Shown piece after piece: positions 8,587-17,766 of a stretch of 64,000 nt of DNA. The stretch lies in contig NZ_AWZT01000003.1 in the NCBI RefSeq assembly GCF_000472525.1, forward strand, positions 140,263-204,262. The letters are read 5' to 3'. Origin of the DNA: Paraburkholderia dilworthii (GTDB lineage Bacteria; Pseudomonadota; Gammaproteobacteria; Burkholderiales; Burkholderiaceae). The notes beneath the pieces were generated by a model. It worked only from the letters and a program-made list of their open reading frames with translations. It made no database searches and was not told the origin of the DNA. Within the stretch, counting starts at the first letter, position 1; the number at the start of each line of letters is the position of its first letter. The position numbers and the translations under genes are program-made.

Positions 8587-9780
8587 TCATAGTTGGTCTT
8601 GCACCCGCACGACACGTGTAGTGTGAGTCAAAGCGTCGCGATACACGAGCGTCGTGCGATCCACTTCGGCGCGCTCGTGCTGCACGCGGCCGTGAATGAA
8701 AAAGTAGTTCGTGTTGACGTCGAGCTCGTTCGGATCGATCGAAACCGACTGCACCCCCGCGCCGCGCAACGCAAGCTGCACGTCGGCGACGTTATGGAAA
8801 AACACCGTCTGCCGGCGCGCGACGAACGCCTGCGCGGACGACAAACTCATGCCCGGCACCACCGCCGCGATGACCTCGGCGGAGGCCGTGTTCATGTTGA
8901 CCGCCGACACCGTCGGCAGCACGGTCACGAAAGGCCGCAGGCGCGCCACCATCTCCGGCGTGTAGCCGGGAATGTCGAGCAGCGAGTCGACGCTGGTCAT
9001 TTGCAAGGGTGCGTGCGCGGCGCTGTCCTCGCTATCTTCGATACCGGGTTTGTCGGTGAAGCCGCCGCCCATTGCGCCGCCCTGGATGGGCGGCGTGGTC
9101 GATGTCGTGCCGGACGTCGACGTGACGGTCTGAAAACGCGTTGCCGACTGCGCGAGGCTGGCCCGCACCTGAACGGCGGTGTTTTTTGCGAGCTGGCTGT
9201 TCACGCCGAGCGACACGAGCAGACGCTGGTACGCGCCGATCTGCTCCATGTCCAATTGCATGACGCCGGGCGCGGGGCTCGCGACCAGGTTGCGCAGATT
9301 GAACCTGGCCTGAGCGTCTTCGATCGATCCGGACAGGTAGGTGGCCGCGCCTTGCTGCGCGCGCACCTCGCCGATCTGGCCGAGAAAGTCGGAGAGCCGC
9401 GTCTTTGCGATCGGCACGCCCCACACTCCGCCGAGATACGTGATGCCCGCCGAAGTATCGCCTTCCGAGCGAAGAATCAGACGCGTCCAGTCCAGCGCGC
9501 CGCGCGAGACCCATTGCGCCTGCGCGAGCAGGCGCTGATTCTCGATGCGGCGAACCTGGACCTGCTGGCGCCATAACATGCCGGAGACGAGAATCGCCGA
9601 CAGCGCCACCACCAGCAACGCGCTGATGATGGCCGCGCCGCGCTGTTGCCCATCTTGTTGCCCGCGCTGCTGTCCGCGCTGTTCCACCAGCGCCGCTCGA
9701 CGTTGTGCCAAGCCACGCGTGCCGTGGATCGAGGCCGAACAAACAATCGAACGTCGTGCATGAACCTTGGAGAACCTCAT
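8587..9780 (-). CDS. gspK: Type II secretion minor pseudopilin GspK
   Basis: A 397-residue minor pseudopilin that sits at the pseudopilus tip with GspI and GspJ. The hydrophobic helix follows RG at residues 47-48 (AAIISALLVVALSAILVSG), and the large globular domain includes the GspK-type LLDIPGYTPEMVARLRPFV segment. The leader before the cleavage site is unusually long, about 48 residues, and contains near-repeats of QQRG. A GTG at 9687 would give a leader of about 17 residues. I keep the ATG at 9780 because it lies one base after the gspJ stop, but the true start could be the GTG. Confidence 0.9.
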   Translation of the reverse strand: MRFSKVHARRSIVCSASIHGTRGLAQRRAALVEQRGQQRGQQDGQQRGAAIISALLVVALSAILVSGMLWRQQVQVRRIENQRLLAQAQWVSRGALDWTRLILRSEGDTSAGITYLGGVWGVPIAKTRLSDFLGQIGEVRAQQGAATYLSGSIEDAQARFNLRNLVASPAPGVMQLDMEQIGAYQRLLVSLGVNSQLAKNTAVQVRASLAQSATRFQTVTSTSGTTSTTPPIQGGAMGGGFTDKPGIEDSEDSAAHAPLQMTSVDSLLDIPGYTPEMVARLRPFVTVLPTVSAVNMNTASAEVIAAVVPGMSLSSAQAFVARRQTVFFHNVADVQLALRGAGVQSVSIDPNELDVNTNYFFIHGRVQHERAEVDRTTLVYRDALTHTTRVVRVQDQL

Positions 9781-9781
9781 G

Positions 9782-10459
9782 TCATTCTCCGATCAGGAAA
9801 ACACGCGTGATGGGCCGCGCGAGCGACTTCGCGCCCACGCTCACTTCGAGTCCGGTCACCGAGCGCGGCAGCGGCGCGTTGCCGAGCTGCGGCACCTTCA
9901 GGTTATTGTCCGCCTCCGTGATCGCGCTCTGCACGTCTTTCATCTGCGTGGTCCAGCCGACTCTCGGCACGTAGAGGCGCGCGGAAATCGCACCGACGCC
10001 GCCCATCAACGGCAACCCGGTCCATCCTTCGCCTTCGCCGCCGCGCAGCGCCGAGCGCAAATCGCCGACGCTCGCAAGCGGCGGCGACGCATAGCGAACC
10101 ACGCGCCCTCCGGAGACGCGATAACGCACCACCTGCAACCGCGGCGCGGAGCCGGGCACGGCCAATTGCCGCACGATTTGCACCGCGCCGCCCGCGAGCG
10201 ACACCGCGGCCTGGCCGGATTCGTCGTCCGAGGCGGCCTGACGCGCGTCGATACGCATCTGATCGAATAACTGCGCGAAGACGCGCTCGTCTTCCATTGC
10301 ATTCGTGATGGTCTGACGGCCGCGAATGATCTGGTCGAGTCCGCGCCACGACAGCACTGCGATCACCGCCATGATCGCAATCGCGACCAGCAGCTCGATC
10401 AGCGTGAAGCCACGCGCGCCGACGCGGCGGCGGCGCTCAGAGCGACCTGTTGTTTTCAT
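9782..10459 (-). CDS. gspJ: Type II secretion minor pseudopilin GspJ
   Basis: A 225-residue minor pseudopilin. A basic leader of 17 residues ends in Gly, followed by FTLIELLVAIAIMAV with Glu at position 5 of the mature protein, the standard prepilin-peptidase site. The C-terminal part contains TGLEVSVGAKS, matching the GspJ fold. The gene overlaps the end of gspI by 23 bases, so it is probably translated by coupling. The prepilin peptidase GspO/PilD needed for processing is not in this window. Confidence 0.92.
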   Translation of the reverse strand: MKTTGRSERRRRVGARGFTLIELLVAIAIMAVIAVLSWRGLDQIIRGRQTITNAMEDERVFAQLFDQMRIDARQAASDDESGQAAVSLAGGAVQIVRQLAVPGSAPRLQVVRYRVSGGRVVRYASPPLASVGDLRSALRGGEGEGWTGLPLMGGVGAISARLYVPRVGWTTQMKDVQSAITEADNNLKVPQLGNAPLPRSVTGLEVSVGAKSLARPITRVFLIGE

Positions 10460-10850
10460 TCGCGACCACCGTGACCATCTGAGCGAGATTGCCGGAACGC
10501 CCAGGCATCGTCACCATGACTTCCACGCGACGAAACACCGGGTTCGGCGTTGACGTCACATGCTCGGTACAGATCAACTGCAAATTGCCTTGAGAACAAT
10601 CGAAGCTCGTCGAGCCCACATTGGGCCATGCATGCGTGAGACGCAATTGCGCGAGCGTGTTGTCCGCGCTCCACCCGGCCAGCAAGCGCCGGTGAAGATC
10701 GGCCTCGCCGCTCGCGAGACTGCCGACAGCGCGCAACGATGCGGCCAACGCCACGGCAATGATCGCCAGCGCGACCAGCACCTCGATCATCGTAAAACCG
10801 CGCTGGCGGTTGACGGCCTTGCGCGCCGCCGTGCTGCTGCAACGACGCAT
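10437..10850 (-). CDS. gspI: Type II secretion minor pseudopilin GspI
   Basis: A 137-residue minor pseudopilin thought to nucleate the tip complex with GspJ and GspK. The leader of 18 residues ends in RG, followed by FTMIEVLVALAIIAVALAA with Glu5. The start at 10850 lies one base after the gspH stop; the longer in-frame start at 10889 would run deep into gspH. The short mature domain, with two cysteines (DCSQGNLQLIC), is the usual size for GspI. Confidence 0.9.
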   Translation of the reverse strand: MRRCSSTAARKAVNRQRGFTMIEVLVALAIIAVALAASLRAVGSLASGEADLHRRLLAGWSADNTLAQLRLTHAWPNVGSTSFDCSQGNLQLICTEHVTSTPNPVFRRVEVMVTMPGRSGNLAQMVTVVANENNRSL

Positions 10851-10851
10851 G

Positions 10852-11445
10852 TCAGTGGACCTCGTAGCGGCCATTGCCCGTGCCGACAATTGTCGCGCGG
10901 CCCGCAGCGGAAAAAAGCGTGATGCGCACCGGCACGTCGATCGCTTCGGTGCCGAATACCACGCGGCTCGCTTGCGAACTCGAACCGGGATAGTCGATGG
11001 TCACGCCGGTCACGCCGCCTTCCCACTGGCGAGGCTTCAGTAGATCGTCTCGCAGCGGACGCCAGCCGTCTTCGGTGCGCATGTCGAAACGAAAGCCGCC
11101 GTCCAATGGTTGCCACGCGATGGGACGTGCGCGCACCTGTGCTTCGTCGCCGGCCGATTCGAACAGCAGCGCGAGACGCTGCGCTTCTTCGTTCAGGTCG
11201 GTGCGCGGATTGCGCGTCATCGTCAATGCGGTCAACGACACCAGCAGGCCTGCTATCACCAGCACCACCATCATTTCCAGCAGCGTGAAACCGGCCGCGT
11301 GTCGACGGCCGGCGCTTGCGCTCGTTACGCTCGTTGTGCTCGATGATGCGCTCCAACTGCCGCGGCGACGTGCGCGCGTAGCAATGCCGCCCGCGCGCAG
11401 CGGCGGGTCGATCATCACACGCGTTTCGCTGTCGCCTATTGCCAC
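10852..11445 (-). CDS. gspH: Type II secretion minor pseudopilin GspH
   Basis: A 197-residue pseudopilin. The cleavage site is AAG followed by FTLLEMMVVLVIAGLLVS with Glu5. The leader before it is about 52 residues and Ser/Arg-rich, far longer than the usual 6-20. The ATG at 11445 overlaps the end of gspG by ten bases, which favours this start. An internal ATG at 11415 (MIDPPLRAGG) would still leave a leader of about 42. I saw no closer start codon. The globular domain has ITLFSAAGRAT, as in GspH. Confidence 0.88.
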   Translation of the reverse strand: MAIGDSETRVMIDPPLRAGGIATRARRRGSWSASSSTTSVTSASAGRRHAAGFTLLEMMVVLVIAGLLVSLTALTMTRNPRTDLNEEAQRLALLFESAGDEAQVRARPIAWQPLDGGFRFDMRTEDGWRPLRDDLLKPRQWEGGVTGVTIDYPGSSSQASRVVFGTEAIDVPVRITLFSAAGRATIVGTGNGRYEVH

Positions 11446-11900
11446 GAGCCCACATCGGCGTCATTGCCTTCGCCGCCCGCCTTGCCGTCCGCGCCGTAGC
11501 TGAACACATCGATCTCGCCGTGCACGCCCGGATTCAGATACTGATAGCCGTTGCCCCAAGGATCGTTCGGCAGACGTTCGAGATAGCCGCCGTCCTTCCA
11601 GTTGTTCGGCACGGGATCGGTGGCCGGCTTTTCGATCAACGCGCGCAGACCTTGCTCCTGAGTCGGATAACGGCCGTTGTCCAGACGATAAAGCTTGAGC
11701 GCCTGCATCACAGTGCCGATGTCCTGCTTCGCGGCAACGCGCCGCGCTTCGTCGGGACGGCTCATGATTTTGGGCACGATCAACGCGGCCAGGATGCCGA
11801 GAATCGCGATCACGACCATGATTTCGATCAGCGTGAAGCCGCGTTGACGACGGCTGCGCGGACCCGCGATTGCTGTGCGGCGAGTGGTCGACAGTTGCAT
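11436..11900 (-). CDS. gspG: Type II secretion major pseudopilin GspG
   Basis: A 154-residue major pseudopilin that polymerises into the periplasmic pseudopilus. A basic 21-residue leader ends in RG, followed by FTLIEIMVVIAILGILAALIVP with Glu5. The C-terminal domain carries the family hallmarks DNGRYPTQEQGL, NDPWGNGYQY and DVFSYGADG, the last probably being the calcium-binding loop. It heads the gspGHIJKLMN block. Its promoter must lie in the 148 bases shared with divergent gspC. Confidence 0.96.
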   Translation of the reverse strand: MQLSTTRRTAIAGPRSRRQRGFTLIEIMVVIAILGILAALIVPKIMSRPDEARRVAAKQDIGTVMQALKLYRLDNGRYPTQEQGLRALIEKPATDPVPNNWKDGGYLERLPNDPWGNGYQYLNPGVHGEIDVFSYGADGKAGGEGNDADVGSWQ

Positions 11901-12048
11901 AGCTTGCTACCTCATTTCAGGTGAATTTTCGACTGGGCGGAATTCGCGTCCAGCACTTTTGGTGCCATTGAACACGCCCGGCCGGTCATTTTAATGTCAT
12001 GTAATCGAGGGGTTTCAACCCAACGCAATTTTCACAATAGTCCGTACA

Positions 12049-12471
12049 ATGATGCGCATGAACGCCATCCAAATCCGCCTTCTGTCGCTTGCGCTGTTCG
12101 CCGTGTTCTGCGCGACGCTAACCTACTGGATCATCACGCTTACCACGATGTCCGGTGCGCCGTTGCCGGCAGCCGCAGCCCACGCGCAGCTCTCGACCGA
12201 CCAGGCCGCCACACTGTTCGGCGGCCAGCTCACGCGCGGCGCGAACCAGGATGTGCATCTATTCGGCATCCTCGCTTTGCGTGAAGGCGCCGCGGCTATC
12301 GTCAGCGTCGGCGGCGAACCGCCGCGTGCGGTGTCGCTCGGCAGCACGCTGATGCAAGGTGCCAAACTCTCCGAAGTCCGCGCCCGCTCGATCGTTATCG
12401 ACCGCAATGGCGCGCATTCCGAAGTATTTCTGCCGGCCAACGCAGCGGGTCCCACGATCTACGTTCGCTGA
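12049..12471 (+). CDS. gspC: Short GspC-like inner-membrane protein
   Basis: A 140-residue protein with one N-terminal membrane span (LLSLALFAVFCATLTYWIITL) and a periplasmic region with LFGILALREGAAAIVSVGG, resembling the homology region of GspC that contacts the secretin. It ends at about the point where the PDZ or coiled-coil domain of longer GspC proteins would begin, so it is a short form. It is encoded on the opposite strand, between gspG and gspF. The start may be 12049 or the ATG at 12058. TACAAT at 12045-12050 resembles a -10 box, and if real would give an almost leaderless message. Confidence 0.75.
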   Translation: MMRMNAIQIRLLSLALFAVFCATLTYWIITLTTMSGAPLPAAAAHAQLSTDQAATLFGGQLTRGANQDVHLFGILALREGAAAIVSVGGEPPRAVSLGSTLMQGAKLSEVRARSIVIDRNGAHSEVFLPANAAGPTIYVR

Positions 12472-12618
12472 AACCAGGCAGGGTCTAGCGACGCGCATGC
12501 TGCTTCGCGTCGGCTTACGGCGTGGCCACCGCGCGATCTCGATGCGCCACCGCACCGGCTCCCTCGCTTAAGCCCGTCGCTTTTTGCCACCGCGCGCATG
12601 CGTGCCGCGGCACAGCCC

Positions 12619-13836
12619 TCACTGCACCAGATTGTTCAACTCGATGATCGGCAGCATCACTGCCAGCACGATCACCAGCACCACGCCGCCCATCGCCAGA
12701 ATCAGCAGCGGCTCAAGCAGACTCGTCAGGAACATCGTGCGGCGCTCCAGCTCGCGCGCTTCGCCGTCGGCCGCGCGGTCCAGCATGGTCGTCACGTCGC
12801 CGGTCGCTTCGCCGGAGCGGATCAGGTGAACCAGCACGGGTGGGAAGGTCTTCGTATTGCCAAGCGCGCGTGAGAGCGACGTGCCTTCGCGCACGCGCAC
12901 GATTGCATCGTCGATGTTGCCGCGCATCGCCGTGTTGCTGAGCGTTTCGGCCGCGGCTTGCAGCGCGCGCAGAATCGGCACGCCCGCCGCCGTCAGAATG
13001 CCGAGCGTGCTCGCGAAACGCACGGTGTTGTAGCCGCGCACCAGTTTGCCGAGCAGCGGGGCGGTGAGCAGCCACCGGTCGAACGCGAGGCGCGGGCCGG
13101 CTTGTCTTAGCGTCGAACGCACCAGATAGAAGAGCACGGCCACCACGATCAGCACGGCCCACCACCAGTTCCGCACGAAACCGGACAGCGCCATCATCAT
13201 GATCGTGAGGACGGGCAGTTGTTGCTTCGTGCTCGCGAATACGTTGACGACCTGCGGCACCACATAGCTCAACAGAAAGGTAACGATGCCGAACGCGATG
13301 ATCGTGACGATGGTCGGGTACGTGAACGCGAGCACGATCTTCTGCTTGAGCGCATTGCGTTGCTCGATGTAGTCGGCAAGCCGCGACAGCACGAGCCCGA
13401 GTTTGCCGGTATGTTCGCCGGCCGCCACCAGCGCGCGATAAATCTCGGGAAAGTCTTTCGGATGCTGCGTCAACGCATTGGCGAGCGAGTGGCCGCCGAG
13501 CACTTCGGCGCGAATCGCCGCCATCAGCTCGCGAATGTAGTCGCGCTCCGATTGTTCGGTGAGCACGGAGAGCGCTTCGTCGAGCGGCAAGCCGGCAATC
13601 AGCAGGCTCGCCAGTTGACGCGTGAGAATGGCCTGCTCGCGCTGCGACAGACGCCGCCCGAGCGACAGACGCTGATTGCGCTCGCCACGCGTGCGCGTGG
13701 CCGCCGGTTCCACGACGAGCGGCGTGAGTCCCTGCGAGCGCAGATTCGTACGGGCGCCGCGCGCGCTGTCGGCATCGAGCACGCCCTTTTGCGCCTTGCC
13801 CGCCGCGTCGATCGCTTCAAAACGAAATGCCGGCAT
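12619..13836 (-). CDS. gspF: Type II secretion inner-membrane platform protein GspF
   Basis: A 405-residue polytopic platform protein. Two GspF repeats are visible: LTRQLASLLIAGLPLDEALS near residues 70-90 and FASTLGILTAAGVPILRALQ near 270-290. Membrane spans are near residues 170-190, 215-240 and 375-398. The N-terminal FRFEAIDAAGKAQKGVLDAD is the standard start. It ends in IELNNLVQ, close to the usual C-terminus. It begins four bases after gspE ends, so it lies in the gspDEF operon. Confidence 0.96.
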   Translation of the reverse strand: MPAFRFEAIDAAGKAQKGVLDADSARGARTNLRSQGLTPLVVEPAATRTRGERNQRLSLGRRLSQREQAILTRQLASLLIAGLPLDEALSVLTEQSERDYIRELMAAIRAEVLGGHSLANALTQHPKDFPEIYRALVAAGEHTGKLGLVLSRLADYIEQRNALKQKIVLAFTYPTIVTIIAFGIVTFLLSYVVPQVVNVFASTKQQLPVLTIMMMALSGFVRNWWWAVLIVVAVLFYLVRSTLRQAGPRLAFDRWLLTAPLLGKLVRGYNTVRFASTLGILTAAGVPILRALQAAAETLSNTAMRGNIDDAIVRVREGTSLSRALGNTKTFPPVLVHLIRSGEATGDVTTMLDRAADGEARELERRTMFLTSLLEPLLILAMGGVVLVIVLAVMLPIIELNNLVQ

Positions 13837-13840
13837 GCGC

Positions 13841-15400
13841 TTATGCTCCGCCTGTCACGCGGATCACTTCTTCAAGCGACGTCAGTCCGGAAGCCAGCCA
13901 GCGCTCCGCGTCCTCGCGCAGCGTGAGCATGCCTTGCGCACGGCCGGCGGTGAGGATTTCGGCGTCGGACGCATTGCGGTGAATCAGCGTGCGGATTTCA
14001 TCGTCGATCAACAGCAGTTCGTACACACCGCGCCGCCCTGCATAACCGGACTGACCGCACTTGTCGCAGCCGACGGGATGCCAATGCACGCGGCCGTCTT
14101 CTTCGACGCGCTGTTCGCGGCATACCGGACACAAGCGCCGCACGAGCCGCTGCGCCAGCACGCCCAGCAGCGACGACGCAAGCAGATACGGCTCGACGCC
14201 CATATCGGTCAGACGCGTGACGGCGGACGCGGCGTCGTTGGTGTGCAGCGTGGCGAGTACGAGGTGGCCGGTGAGCGAAGCCTGCACCGCGATCTGCGCG
14301 GTTTCCAGATCGCGGATTTCACCAATCATGATGATGTCCGGATCCTGCCGCAGAATCGAACGCAGCGCGCGCGCGAAGCTCATGCCGATCCGCTCGTTGA
14401 CCTGCGTCTGGCCAATGCCGGACAGGTCGTATTCGATCGGGTCTTCCACCGTCATGATGTTGGTGGTCGCGGTTTCGAGCCGCGACATCGACGCGTACAG
14501 CGTGGTCGTCTTGCCCGAGCCGGTCGGGCCCGTCACCAGCACGATGCCGTGCGGCCTGCCGATCAGCTTGTCGAACTTGACGAGCGTGTCCGAACCCATG
14601 CCGAGCGCTTCGAGATTCAGGCGGGTTGCGTCCTTTTCCAGCAAACGCAAAACGGCGCGCTCGCCGTGGCCGGTCGGCAGTGTCGACACGCGCACGTCGA
14701 CCGGACGGCCGCCCACGCGCAGCGTGATACGGCCGTCTTGCGGCAAACGCTTTTCGGCAATATCGAGTTGCGCCATGATCTTGATCCGCGAGATCAGCGC
14801 GCCGTGCAGCGCTTTCTTCGGACGCACGACATCGCGTAGCGTACCGTCGACGCGAAAGCGCACCACCGACGCATTCTCGAACGGCTCGATGTGAATGTCC
14901 GATGCCTGTTCGCGCGCCGCCTGCGTGAGCAGCGCGTTGATCATGCGGATGATCGGCGCGTCGTCTTCCGATTCCAGCAGGTCTTCTACTTCGGGAATGT
15001 CCTGCATCAGACGCGACAGATCGACTTCGCCTTCCACTTCGCCGACCACTTGCGCCGCGCTGCCATCGTGGCGCGCATACGCCTGGTTTATGGCCTGGGC
15101 GAGCTCGTCGGCGGGCAAACGCACCACCGACACCGCGCCGAAGTTGCGTGTGATTTCCGCGAGCGCGGCTTCGCTCGTGCGCTCGCTGATCCAGACTTCG
15201 AGGCTGTCGGCGTGCTGATGCGCGACCAGGATCTGGCCACTGCGTGCAAACCCGTACGGCACGAGCCGGGCGGCGATCGCGGACGGCGCCGCGCGCTCGG
15301 CATGGTCGGCATGCTCTGTCATTGCCGCCGATGCAACTCCGGCGGCCCGCGACGATGCCGGCGACGTTGAAGCTGACGGCGGCATGGACGGCGTATTCAC
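13841..15400 (-). CDS. gspE: Type II secretion ATPase GspE
   Basis: A 519-residue cytoplasmic traffic ATPase that powers pseudopilus growth. Walker A is GPTGSGKTTT near residue 292, the Asp/His boxes include LRQDPDIIMIGEIRDLETAQ, and the zinc-binding CPVC and CDKC pair lies near residues 430 and 450. The N-terminal 35 residues are Ser/Ala/Pro-rich and variable. The ATG overlaps the gspD stop by four bases, indicating coupling. It would dock to the membrane through GspL. Confidence 0.97.
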   Translation of the reverse strand: MNTPSMPPSASTSPASSRAAGVASAAMTEHADHAERAAPSAIAARLVPYGFARSGQILVAHQHADSLEVWISERTSEAALAEITRNFGAVSVVRLPADELAQAINQAYARHDGSAAQVVGEVEGEVDLSRLMQDIPEVEDLLESEDDAPIIRMINALLTQAAREQASDIHIEPFENASVVRFRVDGTLRDVVRPKKALHGALISRIKIMAQLDIAEKRLPQDGRITLRVGGRPVDVRVSTLPTGHGERAVLRLLEKDATRLNLEALGMGSDTLVKFDKLIGRPHGIVLVTGPTGSGKTTTLYASMSRLETATTNIMTVEDPIEYDLSGIGQTQVNERIGMSFARALRSILRQDPDIIMIGEIRDLETAQIAVQASLTGHLVLATLHTNDAASAVTRLTDMGVEPYLLASSLLGVLAQRLVRRLCPVCREQRVEEDGRVHWHPVGCDKCGQSGYAGRRGVYELLLIDDEIRTLIHRNASDAEILTAGRAQGMLTLREDAERWLASGLTSLEEVIRVTGGA

Positions 15401-17766
15401 GGCTGAACTCCTGGCGATGCGGTGGACGGCGCGACCGGCACCGGGTTGCTCTGCACGGCGCCATTCACCGCGGGCGCGGCGGGCATCGTGGAGGGCGTGA
15501 CCGTATTCGGCTGCGGCGCGGATGAGCGCGGCTGAGCCTGCGGCGGCTGCATCTGCTGACGGCGCATCTGGTCGAGGTCGAACAGATTCAACGGCGAACC
15601 GCCCTGGCTCGGGCCGACGGGCATCGGCGGAACCACCGGATCGTCCTTGTCCTTCATCAGGTTATTGTCCTGACGGTACGCGCCCTGCACACCTTGAATA
15701 TAGTCGTAACGATTGGACGTGACAGCCTGCGCGGTACCGCGATCGTTGATGATCACCGGGCGCAGGAACACCATCAGGTTCGTCTTGTTGCGGTTCTTCT
15801 GCTCGGAACGGAACAACTGGCCGATCCACGGAATGTCGCCGAGGAGCGGTACCTTGCTGTTGCTGACCTGGTAATTGTCCTGCATGAGGCCGCCGAGCAC
15901 GATGATTTCGCCGTTGTCGGCGAGCACGGTCGACTGGATCGAGCGCTTGGTGAACTGCGGGCCGGCCGGGTTGGTCGTTGCGTTCGTCGTGCCGTTCACG
16001 ATCGCCGAGTCTTCCGTGTAAAGCTGCAGCTTGAGAATGCCGCCGTCCGTGATCTGCGGTTTGACGTGCAGCGTCAGGCCCACATCGACGCGGTCGTAGG
16101 TGTTGAAGGCCGAGCTTGCATTGCCGCTCGTCAAGTTTGAATACGAACCCGTCTGGATAGGAATGTTCGTACCGACGACGATCTTCGCTTCTTCGTTGTC
16201 GAGCGTGATCAGGTTAGGCGTGGACAGCACGTTCGCGTCGGCCGTCTGCGAAAGTGCCTGCAACAATGCGCCCAGTCCTTGCACGCCAAAAACGTTGTGA
16301 ATCCAGCCGATGTTCAAACCCTGCTGGACACCGGAACCGAGCGCCGTGGCGAGACCGCCTGTGGCTCCGGCCGCCGCGGCCTGCGCCGTCAGGTTGATGA
16401 TGCTGTTGCTCGAACCCGTTGCGAGGTTGGTGCCGGCGAAAAGCGAATTGTTCGCGACCTGCCACTGAATGCCGAGATTGCCGCTCGTGTTCGAATTCAG
16501 TTCGACGATCAGCGCCTCGATATAGACCTGCGCGCGGCGCGCGTCCAACTGGTCGATCACCGTGCGTAGATTGCGGTACACGGGTTCCGAGGCGGTGATG
16601 ATCAGCGAGTTGGTCGCCGCGTCCGCCTGGATCATGCCGCCCGGCTGATTCTCGTCGTTCTTGTCCTTCTCGCCGCCAAGCAGGCCGCCCGAAGAAGCGC
16701 CGTTGTTCGACCCATAGCCGCCCGCGCCGGCGCCGCCCATTGGCGACGACATGGAACTGGCGTTGAGTCCGCCCGAGGGCAGCGGCGGCGTTCCGGAAGC
16801 GCCCGTCGAATTGTTGCCACCGAGCGCCCCACCGCCGTTCTGGTTGAAGGAATTCGCTTCATTCGACCCTGCCGACGAACCGTTTTCGCCACCTTTGCCG
16901 AGCATGCCGCGCAAGGTCTTCGCGAGCTTGGTCGCCTCCGCGTTGCGCAACGGCACGACGTGCATGTTGCCCGGCATGCTGGTCGGCGCGTCGAGTTCGC
17001 GTGCGAGCGTTTTCGCGGCGGCAAGGCGCGCGCCGTTCGACGCACGGATCAGGAGCGAGTTGGTGCGCGGGTCGGCGGTGATCGACACTTTTAGCGTGGC
17101 GTCGGTGCTGCCGATCGCGCCCGGGTCGAGCATCTTGTTCAGTTGCGTGGCAATGTCGAGCGCGTTCGCGTTCTTCAGTTGCACGACCGACACCGACTGA
17201 CCTGCCGCCGTGTCGACACCTGCGATGATCTGCGCGATGCGCCGCACGTTGTCCGCGTAGTCGGTCACCACAATCGTGTTGTTGGCCGGATAAGCCGCCA
17301 CCGTATTGTTCGGCGAAATCAGCGGGCGCAGCACCGGCAACAGGTTGTTGGCGGACTCGTTCTTCAGCACGAATACCTGCGTGACGACCTGGTCGCCTCG
17401 CGCAGTCGGCGCGTTGCCGACGTAGGTCGGCACGCCTTGCAATTTGGCGTCGGCTTCGGGCACGACTTTCAGCACGCCGTGATCCTGCACCAGCGCAAAG
17501 CCCTGCATGCGCAGCGCGGATTGCAACGTCTTCAGCGCCTGATCCTCGGGCACTGCGTTTTCCGACACGAGATTCAACTGACCTTTGACGCGCGGGTCGA
17601 CGATGATCGTCTTGCCGGTCGCAGCGCCTATCGCCTTGGCCACCTGGTCGATATCGGCGTTGACGAAGTTGAGTGTCACCTGCGCCTGTGCCGTCTGTGC
17701 GGTGATCAGTCCAGCCACCAGCAACGCCGTTGCGACGCGACGCAAAGCCATACGATTTCTTCTCAT
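15397..17766 (-). CDS. gspD: Type II secretion secretin GspD
   Basis: The outer-membrane secretin through which folded exoproteins leave. From the chosen start it has a signal peptide ending about AQTAQA, then the N0 domain (VTLNFVNADIDQVAKAIG), N1-N3 domains and the secretin core with VPLLGDIPWIGQLFRS. The N3 region holds an insertion of about 80 residues rich in Gly, Ser and Asn. The C-terminus is a Pro/Gln/Ala-rich tail, possibly the pilotin-interaction region. I prefer 17766 (or ATG 17751, five codons later) to the far-upstream in-frame ATG at 17895, since the signal peptide starts there. It leads the gspDEF operon. Confidence 0.93.
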   Translation of the reverse strand: MRRNRMALRRVATALLVAGLITAQTAQAQVTLNFVNADIDQVAKAIGAATGKTIIVDPRVKGQLNLVSENAVPEDQALKTLQSALRMQGFALVQDHGVLKVVPEADAKLQGVPTYVGNAPTARGDQVVTQVFVLKNESANNLLPVLRPLISPNNTVAAYPANNTIVVTDYADNVRRIAQIIAGVDTAAGQSVSVVQLKNANALDIATQLNKMLDPGAIGSTDATLKVSITADPRTNSLLIRASNGARLAAAKTLARELDAPTSMPGNMHVVPLRNAEATKLAKTLRGMLGKGGENGSSAGSNEANSFNQNGGGALGGNNSTGASGTPPLPSGGLNASSMSSPMGGAGAGGYGSNNGASSGGLLGGEKDKNDENQPGGMIQADAATNSLIITASEPVYRNLRTVIDQLDARRAQVYIEALIVELNSNTSGNLGIQWQVANNSLFAGTNLATGSSNSIINLTAQAAAAGATGGLATALGSGVQQGLNIGWIHNVFGVQGLGALLQALSQTADANVLSTPNLITLDNEEAKIVVGTNIPIQTGSYSNLTSGNASSAFNTYDRVDVGLTLHVKPQITDGGILKLQLYTEDSAIVNGTTNATTNPAGPQFTKRSIQSTVLADNGEIIVLGGLMQDNYQVSNSKVPLLGDIPWIGQLFRSEQKNRNKTNLMVFLRPVIINDRGTAQAVTSNRYDYIQGVQGAYRQDNNLMKDKDDPVVPPMPVGPSQGGSPLNLFDLDQMRRQQMQPPQAQPRSSAPQPNTVTPSTMPAAPAVNGAVQSNPVPVAPSTASPGVQP

